This document shows, in pieces, positions 31,249 to 41,737 of a stretch of DNA of 64,000 nt. The stretch covers positions 1-64,000 of the forward strand of contig JABIRI010000141.1 of assembly GCA_018667915.1 (NCBI GenBank), read 5' to 3'. Each line of letters starts with the position of its first letter. Positions within the stretch are counted from its first letter, which is position 1. The DNA comes from Opitutaceae bacterium. Its GTDB lineage: Bacteria > Verrucomicrobiota > Verrucomicrobiia > Opitutales > Opitutaceae. The notes beneath the pieces were generated by a model. The model ran no database searches. It was not told the DNA's origin and was given only the letters and a program-made list of their open reading frames with translations. The translations under genes were made by a program, and so were the position numbers.

Positions 31249-32808
31249 TCAACCTTTTACGTCGAGCAGACTACGCACTTCATACAACAGCGAGCTGAGG
31301 GCGAACGGCTTGGTGAGGACCGTTTGATGCTTGGCGGGTATGCCCGTGATGGGGTCGGAGTCTTGGTTTGGAGTGGACAAAAGGCGCAGGCCTTTTTGGC
31401 CGCGATGTAGTTTTCGCACGATCTTCGCGACATCGGAGTTTTGAGCAGTGGGATCTGCGATCACCAGATGCACACTTCCTCCTAAACGGTCCATGGCTAC
31501 TTCTGCGGCGGCGACTGAGGTGCAGGTCGTCACATCATAGCCATCGGCGGCCAGAATGCCTTCGACCATTTTGCCTACTATCCGGTCTTCTTCGATAATC
31601 AACAGGGTCTCGCGACCGCCGGTTACGGGTAGGGGCGCAAGTTTGCCCCGGACCTTGGAAACGGGTTCGCGGGTGCGGGGGAGGCGAACCCTGAACGTGG
31701 AGCCCCTGCCCGATTCACTTTCCACATCCACATAACCACCACTTTGCTTGATTACGCCGTAAACCAGAGCGAGTCCGAGTCCCGTGCCTTTGCCTTCGCT
31801 TTTGGTGGTGAAGAAAGGTTCGAACAACGTTTTTAGCGTCGATTCGTCCATCCCCGTGCCATTGTCGGAAACCGTCAGTTCGACGTAGTCGCCGGGCCGC
31901 GGGTCAGTCGCACGACGCAGTTTATTACCCTTAAGGGTGATGTTTTGAGTCCGCACGGAGATGCGGCCGTTTTTCTTGGTCGCGTCGCGGGCATTGAGCA
32001 CGAGGTTGAGGAAAACCTGCTGCAGCTGCGTGGGGTCGACGTGGACGTTGCCGGTATTTTCGTCGAGATCGAGTTCGAGTGACCGATGTTCACCCAGCAG
32101 TCGGGACAAAATATCGACGTGTTCGTGGACCAAACGATTCACTTCGATCACACGGGGCGCCATTTTCTGGCGCCGACCGAAGGCGAGCAATTGATGGACC
32201 AGAGTCGAAGCGCGTTGGCCGGCTTGATAGATTTCCTGCAGCTCTTTGCGCACCCCGGAATTTTCTCCCAACTGATGATGTAGGATCTCGGTGTAGCCGT
32301 TGATGACCGAGAGTAGGTTATTGAAATCGTGCGCCACCCCTCCAGCCAGTCGACCGACCGCGTCAAGCCGTTGCGAGTGCACCAGCGCTTCGCGCAATTG
32401 GCGATTGGCGGTCATATCCTGATACGTGATCATGATGTTGACGAGATTACCGCCCCCATCGGTCAACGCGCTCAGAGTCCAGGCCACAAAAACGAAGGAT
32501 CTATCTTGGCGTTTCAGGTAGCCCTCACGGGTAAGCGGCTTCGTGGCGGCCCCTTTTTTGGCCCAGGAGCGCATGATAGTGAGGTCGCCCCGGTCCTTGT
32601 GGAGCTTCGCTAGGGAGAGGTCGGTCAGTTCGGCCGCGGAAAACCCAGTCATGCCGGCCAGCGCCGGATTGGCGTGAGTGATTTGCCAACCGTTCCGCCC
32701 GAAAGCTCCCTCGGTAATCATCACGCCTTCAGACAAACCCTTGAACATCCGGGAGAGCACCGCCGACGACGGGGTGGAGGACTTGGAGGTTGAAGCGGAT
32801 TTTGGCAT
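31249..32808 (-). CDS. PAS-domain hybrid sensor histidine kinase with C-terminal receiver
   Basis: PAS, H-box AGGVAHDFNNLLSVINGYTEIL, ATPase GKGTGLGLALVYGVIKQSGG, C-terminal receiver LLIIEEDRIV...LVIADPTA...LTKPF. Confidence 0.88.
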   Translation of the reverse strand: MPKSASTSKSSTPSSAVLSRMFKGLSEGVMITEGAFGRNGWQITHANPALAGMTGFSAAELTDLSLAKLHKDRGDLTIMRSWAKKGAATKPLTREGYLKRQDRSFVFVAWTLSALTDGGGNLVNIMITYQDMTANRQLREALVHSQRLDAVGRLAGGVAHDFNNLLSVINGYTEILHHQLGENSGVRKELQEIYQAGQRASTLVHQLLAFGRRQKMAPRVIEVNRLVHEHVDILSRLLGEHRSLELDLDENTGNVHVDPTQLQQVFLNLVLNARDATKKNGRISVRTQNITLKGNKLRRATDPRPGDYVELTVSDNGTGMDESTLKTLFEPFFTTKSEGKGTGLGLALVYGVIKQSGGYVDVESESGRGSTFRVRLPRTREPVSKVRGKLAPLPVTGGRETLLIIEEDRIVGKMVEGILAADGYDVTTCTSVAAAEVAMDRLGGSVHLVIADPTAQNSDVAKIVRKLHRGQKGLRLLSTPNQDSDPITGIPAKHQTVLTKPFALSSLLYEVRSLLDVKG

Positions 32809-32842
32809 GCGAGTGGTGGTGGTGGACTAAGGGTAACGCCGA

Positions 32843-33481
32843 CTAAGGCGCTAACCTTTCAACAACCCATCCGGGGGACCCCCGTCGGTAAACCAATCGG
32901 TCGTGCAATCTGCTTGGTCGCCCCTGCCAGAATTCGATACTTTCGGGCGCGACGTGGAATCCGCCCCAATGGGGTGGAGCCGTGAGGGGTTCGGTGGCGA
33001 AGCGCTCAGTCGCTGCGGCTAATCGGGCCTCGAGCGTCGCACGATCCTTGACCGGTTGGCTTTGCTCCGAGGCCCAGGCGCCGAGTTGGCTGCCATGAGG
33101 TCGGCTCTGGAAATAGGTTTCGGTCTCTTCTCGGGAAACCTTAGTGACGGTTCCTCTCACGATCACTTGCCGCTCTAGGGCTAACCAAGGAAAGACCAAC
33201 GAAACCGCGGGGTTTTGGGCAAGATCGCGGCCTTTGGCACTTTCGTAGTTGGTGAAAAACGTGAAGCCGGAGTCGTCGACTCCCTTCAGCAGCAGGGTGC
33301 GCACGGAAGGCCGGCCGGAGGCATTGACTGTCGCTACACTCATGGCGTTGGGCTCGATGACGCCGGCGCGCTTCGCTTCGGCAAACCATTGCTCGAATTG
33401 AGTAAACGGGTCAGCCGCCAAATCGGTTTCGCTCAAGCCCGCCAAGGCGTAGTTTTTTCGAAGGTCAGCGAGTTCAGTCAT
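32843..33481 (-). CDS. pdxH: Pyridoxamine 5'-phosphate oxidase
   Basis: [45 protein letters not shown]-terminal [17 protein letters not shown]. Confidence 0.95.
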   Translation of the reverse strand: MTELADLRKNYALAGLSETDLAADPFTQFEQWFAEAKRAGVIEPNAMSVATVNASGRPSVRTLLLKGVDDSGFTFFTNYESAKGRDLAQNPAVSLVFPWLALERQVIVRGTVTKVSREETETYFQSRPHGSQLGAWASEQSQPVKDRATLEARLAAATERFATEPLTAPPHWGGFHVAPESIEFWQGRPSRLHDRLVYRRGSPGWVVERLAP

Positions 33482-33605
33482 AGCCAGTTGAGATTTCTGG
33501 TGAATCTGGCCAAAGTGTCAAAAAGACTCGGGAACGCTCCCTATTCGATGCATTACTTTACAACAATTTGACGAACGGTCCGCGGTAAGGCCAATTGGAC
33601 CTATC

Positions 33606-34430
33606 GTGTCTACGCCTTTGCTTTACGAATCTCACTGTCACACTCCGCTCTGCCAACATGCTGAAGGACATCCGCGCGAATATGCTGAGGCCGCGCTGCA
33701 AGCGGGATTCAAGGGCCTCATTGTGACCTGTCATTGTCCGTTACCCGATAAACACAGCGACTGGGTGCGCATGGCGCCGACAGAATACGAACTCTACCTC
33801 GGGCTTATCGAAGAGGCGCGCGAAGAGTTTGAGGGAAGGTTGGACGTGCGGGCCGGACTCGAAAGCGATTTTTTCCCGGGCATCGAACCGTGGCTCAAAG
33901 AGCTTCATGCCCGGCACCCGCTCAACCACGTGTTGGGTTCGGTGCACCCACAGCTGCCCGAATACCAGGATGACTTTTACCGCGGGGACGACTTTGCGTT
34001 TCAGCAGGTCTATTTCGATCACATCGCGCAGGCAGCGGAAACCGGGCTCTTCGACACGATGTCTCACCCCGATTTGGTGAAAAACTTGGCTCCGGCGGCG
34101 TGGGATTTCGCGCGTATTGCACCTTATATTGGAGCCGCGCTGGATCGGATTGCCGCCACGGGAGTCGCGATGGAGCTCAATACGAGCGGGCGCTACAAAA
34201 CCATCCCGGAAATGAATCCCAGTCCCTCGATGCTGGGGATGATGCTCGAGCGCGGTATTCCCGTGGTCTTGGGGGCCGATGCCCATGTGCCGCACCGGGT
34301 GGGTGAGGGATACGCCGTCGCGCTTAAAACGCTGCAAGAGGTCGGCTACGAAGAGATCAATATTTTCTTAGATCGCCAACGCCACGCCATCCCGATCGCC
34401 GACGCGCTCGCCTCACTACGAAACGACTGA
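33606..34430 (+). CDS. PHP-domain histidinol-phosphatase
   Basis: YESHCHTPLCQHAEGHPREYAEAALQAGFKGLIVTCHCP, GLESDFFPG, GSVH, LGADAHVPHRVG. Confidence 0.85.
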   Translation: MSTPLLYESHCHTPLCQHAEGHPREYAEAALQAGFKGLIVTCHCPLPDKHSDWVRMAPTEYELYLGLIEEAREEFEGRLDVRAGLESDFFPGIEPWLKELHARHPLNHVLGSVHPQLPEYQDDFYRGDDFAFQQVYFDHIAQAAETGLFDTMSHPDLVKNLAPAAWDFARIAPYIGAALDRIAATGVAMELNTSGRYKTIPEMNPSPSMLGMMLERGIPVVLGADAHVPHRVGEGYAVALKTLQEVGYEEINIFLDRQRHAIPIADALASLRND

Positions 34431-34502
34431 GGGCCGAAGTCGCGCTGAAAACCCCGTCTGTGTATTTACAAGCCGCCGCGCGCCGGTTGTGCTGATCGTT
34501 TC

Positions 34503-35603
34503 ATGTCCGAGAAAACCCGCCCATCACTATATAGCTACACGCGCTCCGAACTCGAATCGTTGGTAGCTGATTGGGGTTTCAAAACCGTGCACGCGGCCAA
34601 GGTTTGGCGACACCTCTATCTAGCAGGCCGCTCGGACTGGGATACGATTCACGAACTTCCCCAGCCACTCGCGCAACGACTCGATACCGAGATGTCGGTG
34701 GGGGAATTGCCGATCACGCGCGAAACGCACTCTTCCGACGGCTTCACCCGCAAATACCTGCTCGGATTGCACGATGGTCACCAAATAGAGACCGTGCTCA
34801 TGCGTTACTCGGGCCGTGTGACAGCCTGCATCAGTTCACAGGTGGGCTGTGCGATGGGCTGCGTTTTTTGTGCCACCGGCCAGATGGGCTATACGCGTCA
34901 CCTCACCACCGCGGAAATTGTAGCGCAGGCTCTCCACGTGGACGGAACGTTGCGCGAAACAGTCCGGGAAGCGCCCGCGCTGGCGGAGTCCGACCATGAG
35001 TCGCCCCATCATCGCCATGAACGACTGCGCAACATCGTGCTCATGGGCATGGGTGAGCCGCTGCATAACTACGACGCGGTGATCAAGGCCACCCAGATCT
35101 TGCGTGATCCAGCGGGGCTGGCCTTAGGTGCCAAAAAAATCACCTTAAGCACGGTCGGGGTGATCCCGGGGATCATCCGGTTGGCTGATGAACGACAGCC
35201 CATTCACCTTGCGGTTTCCCTGCACGCGGCGGATCAGGATAGACGTGCCTCCATCGTGCCGGTAGCGAAGAAATGGCCTCTTGATGAGCTGATGCAGGCG
35301 TGTCGCTACTACGTCGAAAAAATGGACCGGCGGATCTTTTTCGAATGGACGCTTATCGAAGGCGAAAACGACCGCGCCGAAGACGCCCATGCGGTGGGAC
35401 GGCTGCTAAAAACAGTGCCTTGCCAAGTGAACCTTATTCCATTGAATCCAACTTCCGGATACGAAGGTCTGCCGAGTGATCTTACGTCGGCCAAACACTT
35501 CCAATCAATCCTCGCGGAGTATGGTCTACCCAGCACCGTGCGTCAGCGACGCGGCATCGATATCGCCGCCGGTTGCGGCCAACTGGCGAACGCGAGCGAG
35601 TAA
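34503..35603 (+). CDS. rlmN: 23S rRNA (adenine(2503)-C(2))-methyltransferase RlmN
   Basis: Radical SAM CAMGCVFCATGQMGYTRHLTTAEI, NIVLMGMGEPLHNYDAV, C-terminal RQRRGIDIAAGCGQL. Confidence 0.96.
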   Translation: MSEKTRPSLYSYTRSELESLVADWGFKTVHAAKVWRHLYLAGRSDWDTIHELPQPLAQRLDTEMSVGELPITRETHSSDGFTRKYLLGLHDGHQIETVLMRYSGRVTACISSQVGCAMGCVFCATGQMGYTRHLTTAEIVAQALHVDGTLRETVREAPALAESDHESPHHRHERLRNIVLMGMGEPLHNYDAVIKATQILRDPAGLALGAKKITLSTVGVIPGIIRLADERQPIHLAVSLHAADQDRRASIVPVAKKWPLDELMQACRYYVEKMDRRIFFEWTLIEGENDRAEDAHAVGRLLKTVPCQVNLIPLNPTSGYEGLPSDLTSAKHFQSILAEYGLPSTVRQRRGIDIAAGCGQLANASE

Positions 35604-35652
35604 AGGGAATCAATAACCTACTGGTGGCCGTTTTGGGATTACAGCATGGGCG

Positions 35653-36354
35653 TTATAGAGCGGACACTCCGCCGTGTTGACGGAGGAGTTCGGCGAGTTC
35701 GGTGAAACCCCGTTCGGTGGCCGCATCCAGAGGTGTCTTGTCGAAAAAGTTGGGCGTATTGATATCGGTCGCGCCGTTCTCGATCAGCCAGCCAACGAGC
35801 TCTACGTGATTTGAAAGCGTCGCGGTGTGGATGGCTCGGTTGCACTGCGGACCGCGGTCTTCGACGTGTTGCAAGATCGCATCGGCCATTGCGGGTTTTC
35901 CGCCATAGCCCACGTAAAACATGAGATTGATTCCATGGGGGCCGCGTGAATCGACGGTGGCGGTTTCCAGATCGATCATCGCCTTCACCGTTTCGGTGTG
36001 ACCCAACATCGCGGCGGAAAATACATCGTTTCGCGCCCCTTGCGTGAGCAAGTAACGCACGATCTCGCGTTGGCCCATATGAGCCGCACCTTCTAAGCCA
36101 CTTTCCCAATCACCGTCGCCCCAATCCCAGCGGGCGTGAATTAGCGCCGAGTCCGCCGCGAGCATCGATTTCACTTTCGGAAGATCGCGATGCGCGGCTT
36201 GCACGAATTCGTAGACTTTGCGTAGATCTGTGCGCGGTCCTCGGCCGGGACCGCGACCTTCCTCGTCGGCCACCGGTTGCGCGCGAATAAAAGAAGCGGA
36301 CACAGCCGCTCCTGATGCGAGCAGAGAGCTCTTTAGGAAAGTCTGTCGATTCAT
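35653..36354 (-). CDS. Ankyrin-repeat protein with twin-arginine/secretory N-terminus
   Basis: N-terminal MNRQTFLKSSLLASGAAVSA; ankyrin repeats (NTPNFFDKTPLDAATERGFTELAELLRQHG). Confidence 0.8.
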   Translation of the reverse strand: MNRQTFLKSSLLASGAAVSASFIRAQPVADEEGRGPGRGPRTDLRKVYEFVQAAHRDLPKVKSMLAADSALIHARWDWGDGDWESGLEGAAHMGQREIVRYLLTQGARNDVFSAAMLGHTETVKAMIDLETATVDSRGPHGINLMFYVGYGGKPAMADAILQHVEDRGPQCNRAIHTATLSNHVELVGWLIENGATDINTPNFFDKTPLDAATERGFTELAELLRQHGGVSAL

Positions 36355-36402
36355 GGGGAGACAGGTAGGAGTCGTGAGTTGAATTGTAGAGTTGAGGGAG
36401 TG

Positions 36403-37074
36403 TTACCGTTGAGCGAGTTCACGGAAGGCATCGCGGCCGATCCAGCGGGCGGATTTTGATTCTCGGGTCGTCAATTCCTCGGCGAGATCGAGGGCGGCGG
36501 CGAGGCAGGTTTCGCTTTGGCGTTTGCCGATTTGGCGCAGGGCCCAGTTGACGGCTTTCTTCACAAAATTGCGTTCGTCGTCGGCGGTTTGGGCGATGAG
36601 GGGCAGGAAATCGAGGAAGGTTTGGTGGGGTTCCTTTTTGCGTTTTAAGGCGAGGGTGGCCATGAGGGCGAAGGCGGTGCGCCGCTCAAATTCGGGTTCA
36701 CGTGGCGCCCATTCGCGCACTTTGGCGAGGGCGAAGTCGGTTTCGCGAAATACGTTGATGCACGTTTGGTCACAAACATCCCAGGAGTCGAATTTGGTGA
36801 TCCAAGCGTCGGCCAATTCGGGAGTGAATTGTTTGGGGTCGGCCGTGAGCGCGGCGAGGATTTGCGCTTCGTGGATGGGGTGCTCCCACAGTGCGAGGGC
36901 GAGCTCTTGGTTGCGCCGATGGAGCTTTGCCATGCCGCGCAGGCGCACCATCGAGGCGCCGAGCATTTCGGTTTTTGGGCGGATGCCGAAGCGCAATTGG
37001 CCGGCGACGTTTACCGGATCAGACTCGGCCCGCAGCTCGGCGAGGAGTTGGTTGGCGAGCGCAGTGGCGGTCAT
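36403..37074 (-). CDS. DNA alkylation repair (AlkD-like HEAT repeat) protein
   Basis: GIRPKTEMLGASMVRLRGMAKLHRRNQELALALWEHPIHEAQILAAL, KKAVNWALRQIGKR. Confidence 0.82.
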   Translation of the reverse strand: MTATALANQLLAELRAESDPVNVAGQLRFGIRPKTEMLGASMVRLRGMAKLHRRNQELALALWEHPIHEAQILAALTADPKQFTPELADAWITKFDSWDVCDQTCINVFRETDFALAKVREWAPREPEFERRTAFALMATLALKRKKEPHQTFLDFLPLIAQTADDERNFVKKAVNWALRQIGKRQSETCLAAALDLAEELTTRESKSARWIGRDAFRELAQR

Positions 37075-37110
37075 GGGACGAGGGAGGGTCGGGCGAGAGC
37101 GGGGAGACGT

Positions 37111-37206
37111 TCTTTCTCTTTATTCCTTATCTTTATCTTTACTCTCCGAATTGGGAGGCAGGGTGGGCGGCGCGTGGCGCCGTCAGATAAGGAATAAAGA
37201 GAAAGA
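37111..37206. repeat. 96-bp MITE-like inverted-repeat element
   Basis: Perfect 22-bp inverted termini TCTTTCTCTTTATTCCTTATCT (37111-37132) and its reverse complement (37185-37206), related to the termini flanking the four-helix-bundle gene at 41738-42220. Right end abuts the stop codon of the DAHP synthase gene. Confidence 0.85.
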
Positions 37207-38301
37207 TTAGCCGGAATTCCGACGGGAGCGAACGGCTTGGGCGAGGTGATCGAGGACGGGTAGGGTTTTTTCCCAGGCGAGGCAGGCGTCGGTGATGCTG
37301 CGGCCGTAGACGAGAGGTTTGGTGTCGAGGGATTGGTTTCCGCCAACGAGATGACTCTCGAGCATGAGTGCGGCGATGGCGGGTTCGCCTTGGGCAATTT
37401 GATTAGCGAGATCGCCGGCCACTTCGGGTTGTTTCTCGGCGTCTTTGCCGCTGTTGGCGTGGCTGCAATCGACCATCACGTAGGCCGGAAGTTTTTGGGC
37501 TTCGAGCTGGGTTTTGGCTTCCGCGATATGAGTGGCCGAGTAGTTGGGCCCGGCCGAACCGCCGCGTAGCACCATGTGGGTGTCGGGATTGCCGGAGGTG
37601 CCCATGATGGCGGGCGCACCTTCGCGGGTCAGGGTGGGAAACCAGTGGGGGTTGTTGGCCGAGCGAATCGCGTCGACCGCGACCTTCAGGTTGCCATCGG
37701 TGCGGTTTTTGAAGCCGACCGGCATGGAGAGCCCGGAGGCGAGTTCGCGGTGCACCTGGCTTTCGACGGTGCGGGCGCCGATCGCTCCCCAGCTGATGAC
37801 GTCGGCGTAGAACTGGCCGAGAGTGGTGTCCAGAAACTCCGTGGCGATGGGCAGCCCTTTGGCGGTGACGTCGATCAACAGTTGTCGTCCGAGTCGCAGC
37901 CCTTGGTTGATTTGGTAAGAGCCGTCGCGGGTGGGATCGTTGATGAGTCCCTTCCAGCCGACCACAGTGCGTGGTTTCTCAAAATACACCCGCATGACGA
38001 TCAGCAGATCTTGCCGGTATTTTTCGGCCGCGGGAGCCAACAGGTCGGCGTAGTCTAGGGCGGCGGCGGGATCGTGGATCGAGCATGGGCCGGCGACCAC
38101 GAGTAACCGGTCGTCTTCTCCGCGCATGATGGCGGCGATTTCGTGTCGCGCTTCGGCGATTTGGTCGCGGGAAGCGTCCGGCAACGGAATCTCTTCGGCG
38201 AGCAGGCCGGGAGCGATGAGTGGTTTGGTGGCGCGGATGCGCAGGTCAGCGGTTTCAGGCATCGGAAGCGCGAACGTGGCTTTTCGGCCGGGCGTTGGCA
38301 A
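37207..38301 (-). CDS. 3-deoxy-7-phosphoheptulonate synthase (class I)
   Basis: LLVVAGPCSIHDPAAALDYADLL, RVYFEKPRTVVGWKGLINDP, GFKNRTDGNLKVAVDAI. Confidence 0.95.
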   Translation of the reverse strand: MPTPGRKATFALPMPETADLRIRATKPLIAPGLLAEEIPLPDASRDQIAEARHEIAAIMRGEDDRLLVVAGPCSIHDPAAALDYADLLAPAAEKYRQDLLIVMRVYFEKPRTVVGWKGLINDPTRDGSYQINQGLRLGRQLLIDVTAKGLPIATEFLDTTLGQFYADVISWGAIGARTVESQVHRELASGLSMPVGFKNRTDGNLKVAVDAIRSANNPHWFPTLTREGAPAIMGTSGNPDTHMVLRGGSAGPNYSATHIAEAKTQLEAQKLPAYVMVDCSHANSGKDAEKQPEVAGDLANQIAQGEPAIAALMLESHLVGGNQSLDTKPLVYGRSITDACLAWEKTLPVLDHLAQAVRSRRNSG

Positions 38302-38618
38302 GGAGCAGGGACTCCGCTCTCAAGATTTGTCCGGCTTATCCTTTTCTTTGTCCGACCTGCGACGAGACTGTCGTTTCTCTTTTTCCGTCGGCCACCGTAA
38401 ATGAGGCGGGTATTGCAGCCGTTTGATCCTCCACGACATGAACGCCATGGCGCCGGCGATGGCTCCCACAATACAGACCACGAGAATGACGGTTTCGTTC
38501 AGATGGGTAGGGGGTAGAGGTTCCCGACGTCGAGTTGGAAGAGACTCACGTAACCTATTTGTGTGCTGATATTTGCATTAATGAAAGCCTATAAATAGGT
38601 AAACTAACCCGTGGTTGC

Positions 38619-39986
38619 TTACTCTGACAGGGCGGTTCGAGCGGCCTCGACCCAAGCGGAGTCGGGAAACTCCGCCGCCGGAATTTCCAAGCCGGCCCGC
38701 TTCGCGCGGTCGGCGAGGGTGAGTCGGGCGAGCGCGGCGGAATCGCCGGAACTCGGATCGGCCAACGGGGAGGGGAGATCGACTAGCTGTTCTGCCGGTA
38801 ATACATTTTTGTCGTGCAGGAAGGTCGTGAGTGATGCGGCGAGGGTATTGATCCATGCCATCGCTGAACTGGGCGCTTGGTAGGGAAGACCGGGGCCTTC
38901 GCGACATTCGAAAAAGAGTCGGAGATGCTCATGCAATTCACCTAAAACTTTGTCGGCTGTGGCCGGGGTCCACTGGACTTGGAAGCTCTTGCGTTCACGG
39001 AACCCTTTGATCTCCCAAAGATGCAGGCCGAGTTGGTAGTCACCGTCTTGTTCGCGCAGGTCGCCCGTTACGACATAGTCAATTTGAAAGCCTGAGGTTT
39101 CGATAAGCTGGCGGATGTTGTCGGAAGTCCAAACCACGGGAAACATCATGTAGCTCTTTTGTTCCAAAATCCCGACTACCCCGAGGGAGTTATACTGGGG
39201 CGAAAAATACATGGACTCGGCCAGCCATAGGGGCAGTCCGCGACAAAAGCGGCCGAGCGCTTCCTCTGGGGCTTTGGAAAGCTCGTCGGTATTGTCGTGG
39301 TCGGGTAAGGCGATCTGCGCAAACGCGACCGTTTTGGCTCCGGGATCCTTCTCCGGCAAAAGATCGGGCAGGGATTCCAGGCCGTAGGACCAGATGGGTT
39401 TACTGATGCTTACGAGCTCGACTTTGGTTTCACCGTGCTCGCCGCCGCCACTGTGCCGTCCGGATTCCATGGCCTCGGCAATGGCGTTGGAAAATCCCCA
39501 GAGCCGTTCCTCGATTTCCGGATTTTTGAGGGCAAACAAGAGATCGAGCACGTGTTGCGCCGATTCCGGTCGACGCAAGGCGAGGTAGGCTTGGAGCAGG
39601 TTGATGCCGGTGGCCGGACCGTGACGTTCGGCGTCGTAGCGCGGAGCAATCAACTCGGGGATCGCAGCGATGTGTCCAGTCGAACCCAGATCACCCGAGA
39701 TGCGCACCAACACGTCGGGCCGGTTGCCTGCGGGCGAATTCAGCACCTCCTCATAAATGACTCGGGCGTCATCGAGATTACGGATTTCCAACAGTTCGAG
39801 CGCGGCTTGCAGGCGAGGGCCCACCGGACCTGGGTCGATGGCGGGTTTCGATGCGGTATCTGGGGAAGGCTCCGGCACCGTCGCCTCCGGCTCCGCGGGC
39901 TTGGGCGCGGAGTTATTCTGGTTAGCGGCGGAGGTCGGCTTCGATTTGCCGATCAATCGATCAAAGAATCCCATGCCGAGTTTCAA
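38619..39986 (-). CDS. Hypothetical protein with TPR-like region
   Basis: Pro/Ala/Glu-rich N-terminal linker, repeat-like LQAALELLEIRNLDDARVIYEEVLNSP; no family recognised. Confidence 0.65.
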   Translation of the reverse strand: MKLGMGFFDRLIGKSKPTSAANQNNSAPKPAEPEATVPEPSPDTASKPAIDPGPVGPRLQAALELLEIRNLDDARVIYEEVLNSPAGNRPDVLVRISGDLGSTGHIAAIPELIAPRYDAERHGPATGINLLQAYLALRRPESAQHVLDLLFALKNPEIEERLWGFSNAIAEAMESGRHSGGGEHGETKVELVSISKPIWSYGLESLPDLLPEKDPGAKTVAFAQIALPDHDNTDELSKAPEEALGRFCRGLPLWLAESMYFSPQYNSLGVVGILEQKSYMMFPVVWTSDNIRQLIETSGFQIDYVVTGDLREQDGDYQLGLHLWEIKGFRERKSFQVQWTPATADKVLGELHEHLRLFFECREGPGLPYQAPSSAMAWINTLAASLTTFLHDKNVLPAEQLVDLPSPLADPSSGDSAALARLTLADRAKRAGLEIPAAEFPDSAWVEAARTALSE

Positions 39987-40326
39987 AGCGTGGTCCCCCG
40001 GGGAAGGCGAGTGGTTTTCTCGGTCCCCCTACCGGATGCCAAGACTCGCGCGGGCTACCGGGATCTTCGCGCGGCGAGGTTCGTGGTCGTCGTGAAAGAG
40101 CACTTTAGCCGCTGCGTCGTGGGAGCATACGCAGCATACCGTCATCCAAAAGGTCTGAAATAATCGCGTCATAGTTACCCTATAACGCGGCATAAAGCCT
40201 GCCAATTGCAGAAAAATGACATAATTTTTCTTTAAATCTGATCAGGGGACGACGCGATTGAGGGTATTCATCGTTTGCTTTACCCGTTGACCCCGCACGC
40301 TCTCCCTCTAGGCAAACGCTTCCCAG

Positions 40327-41694
40327 ATGAACCGCGTCTACATTAAGACTTATGGCTGCCAGATGAACGAGCGCGACAGCGAGGCTGTTGCGGCGATGTT
40401 GCGTGACCGCGGATATCGCATCGTCGATGCCGAGAGCGATTGCGACATTATGTTGCTCAATACCTGCAGCGTTCGTGATGCCGCCGAGCAAAAGGCCTTG
40501 GGCAAGGCGGGTTACGTGACGCACCGCAAGAGGAAGAATCCGGACTTCGTGTTAGGGATCCTCGGCTGTATGGCCCAGAACCGCGGCGAATCGATTCTAG
40601 AAAAATTGCCCGATGTCGATCTGATCGTCGGCACGCAGAAATTTCACCAAGTCCCGGACTATTTGGATAATATTCGCGCGGCCAAAGATGCCGGCGTCCC
40701 GATTGGCAGCTCCATCGTCGATATTGGCGAAGAGGTGGATTCGCAGAATACGATTCGCGACCACCTCGAAACCGAAGAGCGCCAAGTCAGTGCGTTCGTT
40801 TCGATCCAGCAGGGCTGCAATATGTCGTGCAATTTCTGTATCGTGCCCAAAACCCGCGGCGACGAACGTTCGCGGCCGATGGAAGATATCGTTGCGGAAT
40901 GCCGCAACCTCGCTCAGCGGGGCGTGAAAGAGATCACGCTACTCGGGCAAATCGTAACCAGCTACGGCCGTCGTGACTATCAGGGTATCAATGGCGTCTC
41001 CCCCTTCGTGCAACTCATCGAAAAAGTGCACGAGATCGAAGGCATCGAGCGCATCCGATTCACCTCTCCGCATCCGCGAGGTTTTAAGCAGGACCTGGTC
41101 GAAGCTTACGGTCGTTTACCCAAACTCTGCGAATACGTGCACCTGCCGATGCAGAGTGGCAGCAATACCATGTTGCGCGCGATGAACCGGCCTTACTCGC
41201 GGGAGCGCTACAAGGAGATCGTCGATTCACTCCGTGCCGTGCGCCCGGACATGTATTTCTCGACCGATGTGATCGTGGGTTACCCCGGCGAAACTGAGGA
41301 TGACTTTCAGCAGACTAAGGAGCTCTTCGAGGCCTGCAATTTTGATATGGCCTACATCTTCAAGTATTCGATCCGCAGCGGCACGGTTGCGGCCGAGCTC
41401 GAAGATCAAATCACGGACGAGGTGAAAGAAGCGCGTAACCAAGCTTTGCTCGATGTGCTGCGGGTGAATTCCAAACGCCGCAACGAATCGCTGGTCGGGA
41501 CGGTGCAAAAAGTGCTCCTCGAAGGTCCGGACAAAACCGGCAAACACTTCACCGGTCGCACCCGCGGAAATCGCGTCGCGATCGTCGATGCCGATCCCCG
41601 CTTGGTCGGCGAAATCGTCGATATGAACGTGACGCGATCTACCATCAGCACCCTCTATGGCGATCTCGTGCTGGAAGGAGTGGGGGTGGAGTAG
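40327..41694 (+). CDS. miaB: tRNA-2-methylthio-N6-dimethylallyladenosine synthase
   Basis: MNRVYIKTYGCQMNERDSE, radical SAM GCNMSCNFCIVPKTRGDERSR, C-terminal TRAM domain. Confidence 0.96.
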   Translation: MNRVYIKTYGCQMNERDSEAVAAMLRDRGYRIVDAESDCDIMLLNTCSVRDAAEQKALGKAGYVTHRKRKNPDFVLGILGCMAQNRGESILEKLPDVDLIVGTQKFHQVPDYLDNIRAAKDAGVPIGSSIVDIGEEVDSQNTIRDHLETEERQVSAFVSIQQGCNMSCNFCIVPKTRGDERSRPMEDIVAECRNLAQRGVKEITLLGQIVTSYGRRDYQGINGVSPFVQLIEKVHEIEGIERIRFTSPHPRGFKQDLVEAYGRLPKLCEYVHLPMQSGSNTMLRAMNRPYSRERYKEIVDSLRAVRPDMYFSTDVIVGYPGETEDDFQQTKELFEACNFDMAYIFKYSIRSGTVAAELEDQITDEVKEARNQALLDVLRVNSKRRNESLVGTVQKVLLEGPDKTGKHFTGRTRGNRVAIVDADPRLVGEIVDMNVTRSTISTLYGDLVLEGVGVE

Positions 41695-41737
41695 GGGGGG
41701 GGATTATTGCCGAATGTTCTCCGAGACTCGCTCCATC

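Noticed and set aside
38302-38580. Possible small minus-strand membrane ORF (LNETVILVVCIVGAIAGAMAFMSWRIKRLQYPPHLRWP...)
   Set aside because: Looks coding and ends in a basic tail, but no acceptable ATG/GTG/TTG start was found at the expected position; left unannotated.
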